A stretch of DNA of 64,000 nucleotides from Sesamum alatum (GCA_034509735.1 JACGWO010000005.1:14373264-14437263), one strand, 5' to 3'; shown: positions 11,431 to 24,847, counted from the stretch's first letter. The notes: generated by a model not told the origin, from the letters alone. Numbers and translations: made by a program.

Positions 11431-14400
11431 ATGTCTAAGAACCCATTAACCATGATTCTTGAGACTAACAAATTCAACGGAACGAACTACTCGAACTGGC
11501 TGAGAAACCTGAGGATTGTCCTCGGTTTCGAGAACCAAGGCTACGTCTTGGACGAGCCGCCACCGAGCGACTTATCGGAGGGGTCCACGCCTGAAGAACG
11601 TTTGACGTTCGAGAAATGGTATGAGAACAACCGGAAAGTACGCAGTATCATACTGGCTTCGATGTCTAACGACATCCAGAAACAGTATGAGAGGTTGGAC
11701 AACGTCTCTGCCATAATGCTCCGCATGAACGAGGTTTATGCGGTTCCGGATAGGCATATTAGATATGCCGCCACAAAAGCATTCTTTGGCACCAATCTTG
11801 CTGAAGGAGCGTCTGTACAAAATCATGGGGTCAAGATGCTCTCCTTAGTGGAGAAACTCGAGGACCTTAAAGCTGGGCTTAACAATGACATGTACATTGA
11901 CGTGATCCTCCAGTCGCTTCCTCCGTCCTATGACCCGTTTGTTGTAAACTACAACATGAACGGACTTGAGAATTCTATTCATGAGTTAATCAACATGCTG
12001 GTCCAATACGAGGCAACGACCCACAAGTCGGCGCCGGCGGTATTGATAGGAGAGGTTTCGACCACCAAGGCGAATGGCAAGAGGGCCGGACGCTGGAAGA
12101 GGAAGAAGGGCAAAGGGAAGACAGTTGCGGCCCCTGCTCGCGCTCCGGGCGTCCCTGTTGCTCCGGTTGGACCGAGCAAAGGGAAAGGGAAGGCCCGTGG
12201 TTCTCAGCGGTCCAAGGCAAATGATGTCTGCATGCATTGCCAAGGGAAAGGGCATTGGAAGAGGGAGTGTCCACAACTCCTCTCCAACCCAGGTGTGTTT
12301 GTGGTTGAAGTTAATATGATTACTAATTCTGCTTCATGGGTATTGGATACCGGGTGTGGTGCTCACATCTGCAATGATTTGCAGGCACTGCAAAGAAGCA
12401 GAAGGCTAACCAAGGATGAGATGATCCTGAGGCTAGGCGATGGCAAGGCCGTTGCTGCGGAGGCCTTAGGATCACTAGAGTTAGCCATTAGTAGTCATGT
12501 TAGGATTGTACTGAACGATTGTTTCTATGTACCTAGCATGATTAAAAACATTGTTTCCATCCCGGTCCTGGATAAGGAGGGATATGAATTTACCATCAAT
12601 AAAAAACGGGTTTTTCATTATCAAAGATGGTATTTCTCATCTGCTTGGTACATTGGTCAACGGTCTGTACATACTTCAACAGTCTAATTGGATTATGACT
12701 GCAGAACACAAACGAAAACGTGATGATCATAATAACGCACAGATATGGCATGCGAGGTTAGGTCATATCTCTAAAGATAGGATAAGAAGGTTGGTGGACT
12801 TAAAGAGTCTAGAAATAGACGATTTGGACAACCTACCGACCGGCGAATCCTGTCTAAAGGGAAATATGACCAAGAAACCCTTTGTTGGACAAAGCACGCT
12901 AGCCAGTGGTCTGTTGGATTTGATCCATACGGATGTTTGTGGCCCACTAAAATACTCAGGCTAGAGGTGGGTACTCGTACTTCATAACCTTTACCGATGA
13001 TCACTCATGGTATGGTTATGTTTACCTGATGAGGTACAAGTCTGAAGCCTTTGGAAGGTTTAAGGAATACAGACTTGAAGTAGAGAACCAAACCGGTCGA
13101 AAGATCAAAGCCCTTCGGTCGGACCGAGGTGGAGAGTATTTGAGTGGTGAGTTTACTGATTATCTAAAAGAGAATGGGATTCTCTCTCAGTGGACCCCTC
13201 CTGGAACACCACAGCTTAACGGTGTGTCCGAAAGGAGGAATCGGACTTTGTTGGACATAGTCCGATCCATGATGAGTTTTACCGAACTCCCCCTTTCCTT
13301 CTAGGGATACGCTCTTGAGACGACGGCCAAAGTTTTTGAACCTGGCGCCATCTAAAAAAGGTATCCCAGACGCCATATGAGATATGGCATGGCAAGCCTG
13401 CCTCCTACAAATACTTGAAAGTGTGGGGTTTCCCCGCATATGTCAAGAGATTAGTGGGAGATAAACTGGACTCGAGGTCTAGTTTTGTGCAGGTTCATCG
13501 GCTATCCAAAAGAAACTGCGGGGTATTATTTCTATGATCCCTCCGAGCAAAAGGTTTTTGTCTCGCGAAATGCAGTGTTCTTGGAAAAGGGTTTTCCATC
13601 GGATAGTCGACGCGATGAGGTACTCCTTGAGGAATCAAATGAGGTACCCCATGAAGCGGCAGTGACATCTGAGCCAGTAGTTCCCACTGATATTGTTCCA
13701 GTCCTCCGTAGGTCGGCCAGAGTATCCCATGCACCTGAAAGGTATAGATTTCTGGGCCTGACCGGTCAGTTGGATAATGATCCAAAGACGTACGGAGAAG
13801 CGATGTCGGACATCGATTCGGATAAGTGGCTTGAGGCCATGAAATCCGAGATGGACTCGATGGGTACAAACCAGGTTTGGACCCTAGTAGACCCACCCAA
13901 AGGGGTAAAACCCGTAGGGTGTAAATTGATCTACAAATGTAAGCTTGGAGCTGACGGGGAGGTTACAACCTTCAAAGCCAGGCTCGTGGCGAAAGGCTAC
14001 ACTCAGCGACCCGGGGTCGATTTTGAGGAAACCTACTCGTCTGTAGCAATGGCCAAGTACATTCGGATACTGCTTGCCATAGCAGCATGGTATGACTATG
14101 AAATATGGCAGATGGACGTGAAAATGGCTTTCCTCAACGGTTTCGTAGAGGAAGAGATCTATATGGATCAGCCGGAAGGTTTCACAACTGTTGGAGAAGA
14201 GCAGAAGGTCTGCCGTCTCCAAAGGTCCATCTATGGCCTCAAACAAGCTTCCCGAAGCTGGAACATACGTTCTGATGAAGTCATACGAGGATATGATTTC
14301 ATCAAGAACGAGTCTGATTCTTGTGTATACAAGAAGATCAGTGCGAGCTCAGTTGCATTTTTGGTGCTTTACGTGGATGACATCTTGCTCATTGGGAATG

Positions 14401-15330
14401 ATGCTAAGATGTTGGGTACCACTAAAGCTTGGTTGTCAACGCAATTCTCCATGAAGGATATGGGCGAGGCATCCTACATCCTTGGCATCAAGATCTACAG
14501 GGATAGATCTAAAAGGATGTTAGGAATGGCCCAGTCCTCGTACATTGAGAATGTCTTGAAGAGATTCAAGATGGAGAACTCAAAACGAGGACTCCTTCCT
14601 ATGAGGCATGGAATTAAGTTATCCAAGAATCAGTCTCCTAAGACTGATGAGGAGCTTAAAAGGATGTTGGACATCCCCTATGCTTCAGTCGTAGGTAGCA
14701 TACAGTATGTTGTTCAGTGCACTAGACCTGATGTGGCTTTCGCTTTGAGCGTAACTAGCCGATATCAGTCGTGTGCCGGGGAGGCACACTGGAGTGCAGT
14801 CATGACTATCCTAAAGTACCTGAAAAAGGACTAAGGACATGTTCTTGATCTATGGCGGTGGAGAGTTGATACTGGAAGGCTATAGCGACGCTAGCTTCCA
14901 GTCGGATGACGATGATGCCAAGTCTCAGTGGTTTTGTATTTAGACTAAATGGTGGAGTGGTTACTTGGAAGAGTTCCAAGTAGGCTACCACGGCAGACTC
15001 CACCATAGAGTTTTGAATACATAGCAGCTTTGGAAGCTGCTAAGGAGTGGTTTGGTTGATGAGCTACATCCAAGGGTTGGATGTAATACCTAGCACTGCT
15101 AAGCCTGTAATTATCTTTTATGATAACAACGGCGCGATAGCGCTAGCAAAGGAACCGAGATCTCATCACGATCCAAGCATATTCTTAAACGCTGCCATCT
15201 ACTTAGAGAGATGGATAGCAGGAGTGAAGTTCGGTTGGACCGAGTCAGCTCCGCAGAAAACATAGCAGATCCACTTGCTAAGCCCATGTCGCAAGTTGCC
15301 CACACTCACCATCTGAATAAGAGGTTTGAG
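11431..15330 (+). pseudogene. gag-pol polyprotein of the plus-strand Copia (broken)
   Basis: The first ATG follows the conserved leader and begins MSKNPLTMILETNKFNG, like the minus-strand relative. Visible parts in order: UBN2-like gag; a basic region and CCHC zinc knuckle (CMHCQGKGHWKRECP, about 12229-12273); aspartic protease (LDTGCGAHIC, about 12345); GAG-pre-integrase (HARLGHIS) and integrase core (SDRGGEYLS, then NGVSERRNRTLLD); reverse transcriptase with YVDD at 14369-14380; and a degraded RNase H. Lesions: a frameshift near 12606, a break near 12960, a TAG in place of tryptophan at 13302, frameshifts between about 13330 and 13490, a frameshift near 14833, and several more in RNase H. 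It cannot make a full polyprotein. Confidence 0.9.
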
Positions 15331-15366
15331 GTCAATGGGTGATTGGCTTTATGTCAAGTGGGAGAT

Positions 15367-17588
15367 TGTTGGAATAGGTGACCAGAAAGCCAATAGGTTT
15401 GGCAATTTGTAACCTATCCGACAACTAGATGTGATTGTAATATTATTATGTGATGAATAAAGTTAGTGTTCGTCACTATTGGTACCTACTTTGTTGTGCT
15501 CACTTTACATTTGTTAAAATGGCGTTTAACTTATATCACAACAAAGCCACAGACCATGGATAACAACTCGTGCAGTTGGGCCACGCATTGGATAGTGGTC
15601 ATGAAACCAACTGATTAAGAGTTGGGTCTGAAACGTTCCAAGTCGAGGACCTCGAGACAAGGCATCGAGAGTCCTATTGAGACTTGCGTCAAGAGTCGTG
15701 TTCATTGGATGAGTGCCGTGTTTCATCGGCGACAGGTATGGGACGCCTACACGATCTTGATGGGTTGGTCGACTGGGGTCGAGCTGACTGGACTGACTCG
15801 CGGGGATCATCATATGGAAGCCTTGGAGGCTTGGTCGGTATGATTGGTTTTCCCCGGTTCCGATAGTATGGGAGTAATCCTTAGACTTGAGGAATCATGG
15901 CAGTCGCGTGCACAGGACGGCTGTATCTTGGATCTGGCGAGAGGTAATCATTCTGTAAGATGATTATCATAAGCCTTGTCCAGTGCAGTCGGAATGTGTA
16001 GTGAGGACGGTGGATTCCAAGAAGGGGATCTGTCCCCTGTCAGTATATGACAGAGGTATCTCCTATGCACTCGGAGACACGTACATGCTGTTTGAAGATG
16101 TGGCCACAGTGGTTGGTCGAACAGGGAATGGTTTCCTGTGTCGATGCAATGAAGCATACGTAGTCTCGAGTATTAAGCATAGATGCCTAGTCAAGGATGG
16201 GAACCGACGCCCAATTCCATACCCTAGACTAAGGCCGGGAGAAGGTAGACGGAAGGATCGTACCCGTACGGAATCAGCGCCTAATGTTCACGCCAATTCA
16301 CCTAGTCTCTAGTGCCATGGACCGTTGCTAGACGGCCACCCATGGTAACGGGCCCTTGTGGGACACGGGCCCAAGTCTAGCTGAGGGTGAACCTAAAGGG
16401 TCACACACAAATCACCGAGGAGGTTGAGAGATCGATTTGGAGTCAATCTCGAAGGATAAAATAAGTAATTAGATTACTTAAGGGAAAGTCCATTGGATGG
16501 ACGGGCCGATATTGTATCGGGCTTTCATTTAATCGGTAAATTGAATTTTCGATTAAATATGGAAAGTTGAGACGTTGAGACGTTGGATCTTTTAATTGGA
16601 TTAAAAGATCAATGGGATAATTTAAATGGACATTAAATTGGATTTAATGTTGGGTTCGTCGTAATTGGATTACGATAAAACTCGGTCCGTTAAATTATAC
16701 CCGAGAGGAGAAATAATTCCTAATTTGGAATAGGAAGAAGTTGGACTTCTTCCCTTAATTAAACATGGCCGACATGCTCCCTTGGAGGAAGCAAAAATCA
16801 GCCATGTTTCATGCTAGGTGGTATGTTGACTTGTCTCTTTTGGAAAGAGACAGATCAACTCCAATCAAGCTCTTCCTTTTTGGTATGATTTGATCATACC
16901 ATAAATTTTGGTATGATTGAAGAATTGATGGTGATTGCTTGGAATGAATCTAGACATCCTTGGATGAACCTACACACATTTCAATAATCACATTAATTAT
17001 GTATATATAGGAGTATATACAACACCAAGCATAAGTGATTCATTATTCATCTTTTTCTAGGAAAAAGAGAAGACAAAAATCCCTCTCCTCTCTCTCAAAT
17101 TTCGTGCTCTCTCCCTCTCCCACACTTGTGTTCTTCACTTGATTTTGAATCAAGAAGAAGAACAAAGTAAGTTTAAGAGAACACTAATTCATAGTGTTCT
17201 TCTCTTAAACTGATTCCTTCTAAACCCGTTCTTTTCTAGCAAGAAGAACGTGTGTTTCTTCCGGTGTGGTGTGGATCACCTTTGGAGAATCCATACGTTT
17301 GGATTTCGTGAGCATTCCAGAGAAGGAACAACGCAAGTAGCCGGGAGCATACGCTAAACAATCAAAGGTAACGGTTTATTACGCTTTGATTGATTTCATT
17401 TATATATCTATGCCCTATGTGCTTAAATATATGTTTTAATATTTACACATCCTACATCGAACGCCCGGTTGAGCACCCAAGGGTACACCCCTTGGGATTC
17501 GCGTATTTTGAATTTGATTTAAATTTACGCACCATTTCTCGCTTCCTCGCTTCCGCTCGCGCTCCCGGGCGGATCCTCTTGTCCTTCA
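15367..17588 (+). repeat. 3' LTR of the plus-strand Copia
   Basis: Direct repeat of 7334-9562 with scattered substitutions and small indels, so the insertion is not brand new. It ends TTCA at the TGAAC target duplication. Precise LTR divergence needs an alignment. Confidence 0.9.
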
Positions 17589-17593
17589 TGAAC

Positions 17594-18090
17594 AAAATAA
17601 TGAGCTTTTGCTGAAAAATCATGAGTCCGACCGACTGGTCCTGCTCCATTCCGTGAAGTGAATGTAGCAACACACAACTCATGAACCATATCATGGTCAT
17701 GGTCGTGGTTGTGGCCGTAGCTATAGTCGTGGTCGTGGTCGTGGTCGTGGATATCATGGTGGTTATTCTAAGAATACATCTTTCCACCAGAAGTGGAAAA
17801 ATTGTGAAGAAACCATTGAGAAAGAAAGCAGTGGGCAAAGTAGCAAACATGTGGAGAATTCATGCTATCCTTGTGGTGGCAAAGGTCACTAGTTTCGTAC
17901 TGCCGTGTGCCAAAGAATTTTGTTGACCTTTATCGAGAATCGCTAAAAAAAAGAATAAGAAGATTGAAACAAATTTTGTTGATAATGAAAGTGATGGATA
18001 TACAAATATGACTCATCTGGATGTTGCTGACGTTTTTGCTGATCCAAATGGAAAAACTGATCACTTGATTGGTGATGGAAGTGTTCACAA
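17594..18090 (+). pseudogene. gag C-terminus / nucleocapsid of the old Copia
   Basis: Continuation of the gag interrupted at 7333. It holds a glycine/arginine-rich stretch encoded by an imperfect GGTCGTGGT repeat (17694-17757) and then a degraded CCHC knuckle (CYPCGGKGH), followed by DNA in which stops are frequent. The layout is that of a Copia nucleocapsid ahead of protease. Confidence 0.6.
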
Positions 18091-18235
18091 ATAAATTTCT
18101 TAATTCTTGTTTAGTAATATGAATTTTGTATCCAGTACCTTTTTTACGACAATGAAGAACTTATTTATATAATTGTTTTTCATTAGTAGCATATTCTGAT
18201 GTTGGTTTTACATTTTTGTCATGTTTTAATCAAGA

Positions 18236-21200
18236 ATGAGTATCCAGTTGGTTAGCACCAACGTCAATAGTGAAGATATGTGTCTCGCTGATTGTGCTAC
18301 GACTTACACAATACTTAAAGGTAAAAAGTACTTCTCTTATTTAGTAATGCAAGAAGCCAAAGTTAGTACTGTACCCCGCAGTGCAAAGTTAATTGAGGGC
18401 TTCGGAAGAACTAATGTATTGTTTCCCGGTGGAACACAATTTTATATTGATGATGCACTTTATTCCACCAAGTTTCAAAGAAACCTTCTAAGCTCTAAGG
18501 ATATCCACCGAAATGGATATCATATTGAGACAATAAAGGAAGAGAATATTGAGTATCTCTATATCATAAATGTGATCTCGGGGAAGAAATGCATATTGAA
18601 AAAATACTGGCATTTTCTTTTGGTTTGTACTACACATATATTAGTACAATTGAAACCATGCTATCATAAACCATAAGTCTACGAATTATAATAAGTTTGT
18701 TGTTTGGCATGAGTGGTTGGGTCATCCCGGATCAATTATGATTCGAAAAATAATTGAGAAATCATGTAGACATACATTAAAGAGCCAACAAATTCTTCAA
18801 ACCAGTAATTTCTCATGTGCTGCTTGTTCTCATGTAAGTTAATTATTCGACCATCACCAGCAAAAATAGAGAATGAATCTCTTACATTTTTGGAATGTAT
18901 ACAAGGCGATATTTGTGGACCAATCCACTCGTCATGTGGACTGTTTCGATATTTAATGATTTTAATAGATCCATCAACTAGATGGTCACATGTGTCTTTG
19001 TTATCATCTCTCAACCTGGAGTTTGCAAGATTGCTTGCTCAATTAATTCCCTTATTATCCAATTAAAAAAATATGCCTTGATAATACTGGAGAATTCACT
19101 TCCCAGACATTCAATGTCTATTGTATGTCTATTGGGATTGATGTTGAACATCCTGTAGCACATGTTCATACACAGAATGGTCTTGCAGAATCATTCATTA
19201 AGCATCTGCAATTAATTGCAAGACCATTGCTTATGAGATCAAATATTCCCATTTCTTGTTGGTGACATGCTATTCTACATGCAACAACACTAATTCGCAC
19301 TAGGCCAACAAGTTATCACAAATCCTCTCCCATACAATTGGTTTTTGTCAGCAACCTAATATTTCCCATCTAAGAGTTTTTGGGTGTATGGTATATGTTC
19401 CAATTGCTCTACCACAGCGTAGTAAGATGGGTCTCAACGGAGGTTGGGAATTTATGTTGGATTTGAGTCTCCTTCCATAGTAAAGTATCTTGAACTATTG
19501 ACAGGAGACTTATTTACGGCTCTTTCGCCAATTGTCATTGTGATTAATTAGTTTTCCCAACATTGGGGGGGGGGGGGAGTAAACAACTGGAAAAGCAAAT
19601 TAGTTGTAATGAATTATCCTTGTCTCATCTTGATCCTCATACTAATCTAAGTGAACTGGAAGTTCAAAAATAATTCATTGCAAAGTTTAGCTAATCAACT
19701 ACCAAATGGATTTACTGGCCCAAAACGAGTAACTAAATTTCATGTTCCAGCCACTAAGGCTCTGATAAAAATTAATGCCCCTGTCGGACAAGCTAATGTT
19801 TCAAAATGAGCCTAAAGAACGCCTGAAGCGAGGTAGGCCTATCGGTTCCAAGGATAAAAATCCTCGAAAAAGAAAAGGAGTTATGAATCAAGATGACCAA
19901 ATCAAGGATACAACTCCTATGAGTCTCTAGGCATAATTAATATGTCAATTCCAGAATAAACTCAGGTACCTGAAATTCATGAAAATGAAGAGATCTCTAT
20001 AAATATGTACTGAATGGAATATGTTGGAACCGAATGAAGTCATCGTTGATGATATTTTCGCATGTAATGTAGCGCTCAATCTAATAAATGATAATAAGGA
20101 TCATGGACTAAAGTCTGTTTAGGATGTAGACTAAGAAATGATTGGCCAAAATGGAAAGACACAATTGAGGCAGAATTAAACTCGCTTGCACAGCGAAAGA
20201 TTTTTGTACTTGTAGTCCCTACACCTGAAGATGTAAAACAAGTTGGATAGGATATTTGTGTGAAAACGAAATGAGTAAGGTGAAATTGTCAGATATAAAT
20301 CAAGACTTGTTGCTCAAGGGTTTTTGCAAAGACCCTGTATTGACTATGAATAGACTTACTTTCCTATGGTGGATGTAACTACTTTTCCATACTTTAGTTA
20401 GTCAGGCAGTAAAAGAAAGACTCGATTTGCGTCTACTGGATGTCATTACAGCCTATCTATATGGCTTACTTAATAATGATATCTCTATGAAACTCTTTGA
20501 AGGATTTCATTTGCCCGAAGCATACAATTCAAGTTCTCGAGGGACCATTATTCTATTAAATTAAATAATTCCTTGTATGGGTTGAAGCAATCTAGACGAA
20601 TGTGATATAATCGTCTCAGTGATCAATTGTTGAAAGAAGGATATAAAAATAATCCCATTTTGTCCTTGTATTTTCATGAGAAGATCTGGAAATGAATTTG
20701 TAATAATGGCAGTTTATGTTGACAACTTAAACATTATGGGAACTCCAAGAGCTTCCAAAGGCTATAAATTGCTTAAAGAAAGAATTTGAGATGAAAGATT
20801 TAGGAAGAACAAAATATTCTTGGATTGCAAGTTGAACATTTAAAGAATGAAATCCTTGTGCATCAAGAAACTTATATCGCTAAGGTGTTAAAGCGATTCT
20901 ATATGGACAAATCACATCCATTGAGCACCCCAAGGGTTGTAAAATCATTAGATGTGAAGAAGGATTCTTTTAGACCTCGAGAAGGTGATGAAGAACTACT
21001 TGGTCCTGAAGTACCATATCATAGTGCAATTGGAGTACTAATGTATCTTGCAAACCATACAAGACCTGATGTAACATTTGCTGTTAATTTATTAACAAGA
21101 TATAGTTCTTCACCCACGCGAAGGCATTGGAATGGAATTAAGCATATACTTCGATATCGTAGAGGTACGACGGATATTGGGTTATTCTATTCAAAAGTAC

Positions 21201-21660
21201 CCAATTCTGATCTAATTGGTTATGCAGATGCTCGCTATTTGTCTGATCCTCGTAATGGCTGATCAAAAATTGGCTATTTGTTTATTTGTGGTAGTACAAC
21301 AATTTCATGGCGATCTATGAAACAGAGAATAACAACCGCCTCATCGAATCATGTAGAAATTATAGCAATACATGAGGCAAGTCGAGAATGTGCTTGGTTG
21401 AGATCCATGATTAAACACATCCGAGGGACTCATGGAATATCATTTGAAAAGATTATCCGGATAATCTTATATGAGGATAATGCGGCATGTATTGCGCTAC
21501 CAAAAGAAGGGTACATAAAAAGGGATCAAGCGAAACATATTTCACCAAAATTCTTCTTCCCTCATGATCTTCAAAAGATTGGTGATATTGATATTCAATA
21601 AGTCCGTTCAAATGACAATCTAGCATATTTGTTCACCAAGGCACTTCCTACTACGATATT
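18236..21660 (+). pseudogene. pol of the old Copia (protease-integrase-RT-RNase H remnants)
   Basis: Protease region at 18236-18676 (CLADCATTYTILKGKKYF, with an altered D-T/S-A type site, then LLSSKDIHRNGYH). Integrase remnants span about 18700-19330. RT pieces span about 20110-21130, ending in LMYLANHTRPDVTFAVNLL. RNase H pieces span 21130-21660 (GYADARYLSDP, then CGSTTISWRS). Dozens of stops and frameshifts mark a long-dead element. A run of 13 or more G lies near 19566. Confidence 0.85.
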
Positions 21661-21933
21661 TCAGAAACTAGTCCATAATATCACTGCATTCGTCGCCTCA
21701 AAGATCTTGATTGATATTTTAATAAGGGAGAGTGAAAACACGCTGCACTCTTTTTCCTGGACCATGGTTTTTCCCACTAGGTTTTGCTGGTAAGGTTTTT
21801 AATGAGGCAGTATATAGTCGCGTATTAAAGAATAATGTACTCTTTTCCCTTCAGTAGGTTTTTGTCTCCAGAGGTTTTTCCTAGTAAGGTTCTAACGAGG
21901 CATATTATTGATTAATGAACATCCAAAGGGGAG

Positions 21934-22202
21934 TATTATGAAATTCAAAGTTGTGGATGTTCATCTACATCTCCCATACTCTTTACATTCTCTCACAAAT
22001 TGTAAACTCTTGTGATTCATCTCCCCTCATTAAAGATAAGACGTTTCGTTGTTATCTTGGAGCCTATAAATAGGCCACTTCATTTTGTATAGTGACAATG
22101 AGAAATGATACAAGAATACTCTATTCTTTCCTCTCAATTCTAATTCTCATTTCGACTCAATTCTAATTCTCATATTGTTGCACTTTACATAATTTTATAA
22201 CA
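21934..22202 (+). repeat. 3' LTR of the old Copia
   Basis: 269 bp, matching 1576-1809+6456-6465, with CTATAAATA near 22062. A purine tract (AAAGGGGAG) precedes it at about 21925-21933. It carries a tandem duplication of about 23 bp near 22133-22178, which accounts for its extra length over the 5' LTR. Confidence 0.85.
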
Positions 22203-22756
22203 ATAGTAAAATTAGTATATTAAAGTTTTTAAGTAAAAAAAAATAGAAGAATTGCGTAGATATAAAAAATAACGAACTATTTATCATTATAATTAACTTA
22301 TAACTAAATTTCATTTTCAATAATTAGTTAGCATCCTCATTCCTAAAATAATATTTAAGTCATATTCTATTAATTATGAATTTAATATGCAACTTATGTA
22401 ATCATAGGAGATAAAAATGTAATTAGATTATGGGCTTAATGATTTTTTTCATTTATTAATATATAATTCAAATAATTATTATTATATGGGTGTTGATTTG
22501 TTGGTATTCTCTTAATTTTCATCCATATATGAAATGCCTTGGGTTCAATATCAAATTGTATTAATTTTTTAAAATATTAGAAAAGTTAATGAATTGATCG
22601 GTTCACTTGATTTGGGATCGGATTAATTGGGTCACCGGTTCAACTGATGATTCGAATGATTTTACAAAAATAGAACAAATTTGAAGTTAGTCCGACTTTA
22701 TGGACTGAATAACGGTTCAACCGATCAAGATTGGGTTTTAAAACCTTGATCAAGGC

Positions 22757-24623
22757 TGCCACTTTGTCCTATTGTTCCAGTATTTATTTCTAAATATTTA
22801 ATATACATATTATTATTTAATACGATGTCAAACTAATATACCAAAATAATTATAACATATTAATATAACATTCAAACCAAACTTTACAATATCGGATTTT
22901 ATACGTGTTGGACATCAAATTTTTGAAATAAAATATTAATTAAAATCCCAAAATAAATAATTAAGTTCCAAATTAAAGTTAATAACAAATTTAGGTTTCA
23001 AATGTGGTCAAGATAAATATGCATAAGTGTCCAATCTAAATTTTGCCATTGTACACTTTGATGGATTGATTTAAGATAAACATAAAGTTATTCTTTTGTT
23101 TTGGATTGACTAAATTGGGTTAAAATATATTCAAGTACGAATTGTTAGGAGACTGATCCATGTCCAACTTTATAGTGTTCAAGCTCAATAGAGGTGAATC
23201 CAAACTGTCATCCCTACTCATATCTATTGAAAGGGGCCTCCACCACATAAGAAATCAAAAAAAAAAAAAAAAAAAAAGAGAGAAGAAGAAAAGAACACAC
23301 ACAACACATCAGTCACTACACAAGAAGTCACAATACGCAACAAATCAAAAGGACTCAAACCCAAAATCCTCTGCCACAATGAAGCTCTGCAATCGCGACA
23401 GTTCTACGTCTTTCTCGGCATCAAATCTTCAAGCTTTGATATCATATTTTAAGGTGGCATGATGTTTGTTGTACAAAGCCAGAGGAGATTACACATTTGC
23501 ATCCAAAAATAAGCTTCAAACCCTTGTTTTGACACTCGGAGAGAAGAATCAAGGGATAATCTCCACTTAAGAGATTGTTACACATTTTATTTAAATTTAT
23601 AAAATTTTATTTGTTTATATTTTTATCTCGCATTTATTTATTTTTTATTATTATGAATTTTCAGGCTCAACTGCTCAAGCAACCTAAATAAAATTTATTT
23701 TCTCTTTTATAATGCAATCTAGAATAATGAAATTTTTCAGATGATATATTTTAAGAAATAACAGAAAGTGCACTTCATCTTTATCAGGGGATATGTTTTT
23801 TCACCAAGATACCTATATATGTATGGTAATGCCCATAAATTATTAGTTATAGATATAGTACAGTAGTTAAAATAATCTGCTTGTTTCATTTGATATTATC
23901 TGAAATATTATAAAGGGTTAATGCTGACATCTCCAACCTACAGGGTAATGCATTTTGCTCCCTCAACTTTCAATTTTCCGAAACAACATCCTAACCTTTG
24001 TAAAAGTTTGCATTAAAGCCCCTAATTTTTTTTCCAGTGGAATATTTCTCAAGAGATTTTGAAATGGTTTCTTATTACGTGCACTTTGTATTATAACCTT
24101 TAAAATATGTGAGTTTAACAACCTTTATTAGTTGAAATCTAACATTTTACTATGACAATCATAGTTTCATTAGTTTCATTGAATAAAATAAGATATTTTA
24201 CAAAAATTCTTATCCTCAACTATCCATTTGCTTGTATAAAATATGATATTTCACAGTGTCCGTGTAAATGTCATCACAATATTTTGGTGGGTAATAATTT
24301 GTAACTGTTTTTTGGACAACCTACTCACCTTCCCAATTTTGGAATGACATTCGAGACTACTTGATATTTATTTGGGACGGTTAGCCGACGATCCATTTTT
24401 GTGACGGCATGTTGTCCACCGACAGACCCAAATAACCGTTGAGGGATGGTTTTTGGGATGCTTGCGCGTGTCCCATGTTTCAATGACTAATTTATAACAA
24501 CTACTTGAGGTCGTCCCAAATACTATCCCAAATCTATCGCAATGTAATGGCTGTATTTCAATGTTAGATTACAATGGCTCTTTGGCGTCCCTAATTCCAT
24601 CCAAAAAAATCCATAGTACTATA
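22757..24623. other. AT-rich DNA without a convincing gene; A-tract and repeat fragments
   Basis: No gene is supported. A 22-base or so A-run near 23248-23277 is followed by a short open stretch starting at an ATG near 23381 (MKLCNRDSS) that I cannot assign. About 23920-24060 looks like one arm of a MITE (GGGTTAATGC then TCAACTTTC motifs). About 24300-24560 contains GGGACGGTTA and related motifs like CACTA subterminal repeats, without a matching terminus. Confidence 0.4.
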
Positions 24624-24847
24624 TCTATCTATATATGTACTAATATAAAAAGAAAAGGTCTTTATCACTCAAAAATGGTGATTTATGATACCGCGACACC
24701 AATTTTTTGTTATGCCGATAATAACCCAAAGTTAGTTTTCTTTTATTTTCTTTGTTTCTTTCTTCTTTATTTTTTGAAATGTAATGTTTTGCTTTATATA
24801 TATATATATTCATATATATATATATATATATCTTTAAAGTGTGTAAT

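Larger units (their letters stand above)
7334..17588 (+). mobile_element. Ty1/copia LTR retrotransposon, long-LTR family, defective
   Basis: A structurally complete element of 10,255 bp. LTRs are 7334-9562 and 15367-17588, both beginning TGTTGGAATAGG. Perfect 5-bp target duplications TGAAC flank it (7329-7333 and 17589-17593). The primer-binding site TGGTATCAGAGC at 9565 is complementary to initiator methionine tRNA, and a purine tract (AGTGGGAGAT) precedes the 3' LTR. Domain order gag, protease, integrase, RT, RNase H places it in Ty1/copia. The polyprotein is broken by several frameshifts and stops. It shares LTR blocks and coding sequence with the minus-strand element at 37334-47723, so the two are one family. 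Confidence 0.93.
1576..22202 (+). mobile_element. Old Ty1/copia LTR retrotransposon (carries two nested insertions)
   Basis: Short LTRs at 1576-1809+6456-6465 and 21934-22202 enclose a degenerate gag-pol in Copia order (gag, protease, integrase, RT, RNase H). Flanking 5-mers are GTAGC (1571-1575) and ATAGT (22203-22207), which differ by two transitions, as expected for an aged target duplication. The interior contains a younger Copia (7334-17588), and the 5' LTR contains a Helitron (1810-6455). Many stops and frameshifts make it inactive. It is itself inserted in the hAT-like MITE. Confidence 0.85.
1386..22748. repeat. hAT-like MITE split by a nested retrotransposon
   Basis: Two pieces (1386-1575 and 22208-22748) form one element of about 730 bp. 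The ends are imperfect inverted repeats (CAATGTTTTAAAAC at the left, GTTTTAAAACCTTG at the right). They are flanked by 8-bp direct repeats differing by one transition: ATCGAGGC (1378-1385) and ATCAAGGC (22749-22756). Internal sequence has ACCGGT and GGTTCAAC dyads in both halves. An 8-bp target duplication and CA...TG-type ends are typical of hAT elements. No transposase is present. Confidence 0.6.

Noticed and set aside
17452..17850. 132-codon minus-strand frame with a threonine run
   Set aside because: Antisense of the Gly/Arg-rich nucleocapsid repeat of the old Copia, extending into the LTR.
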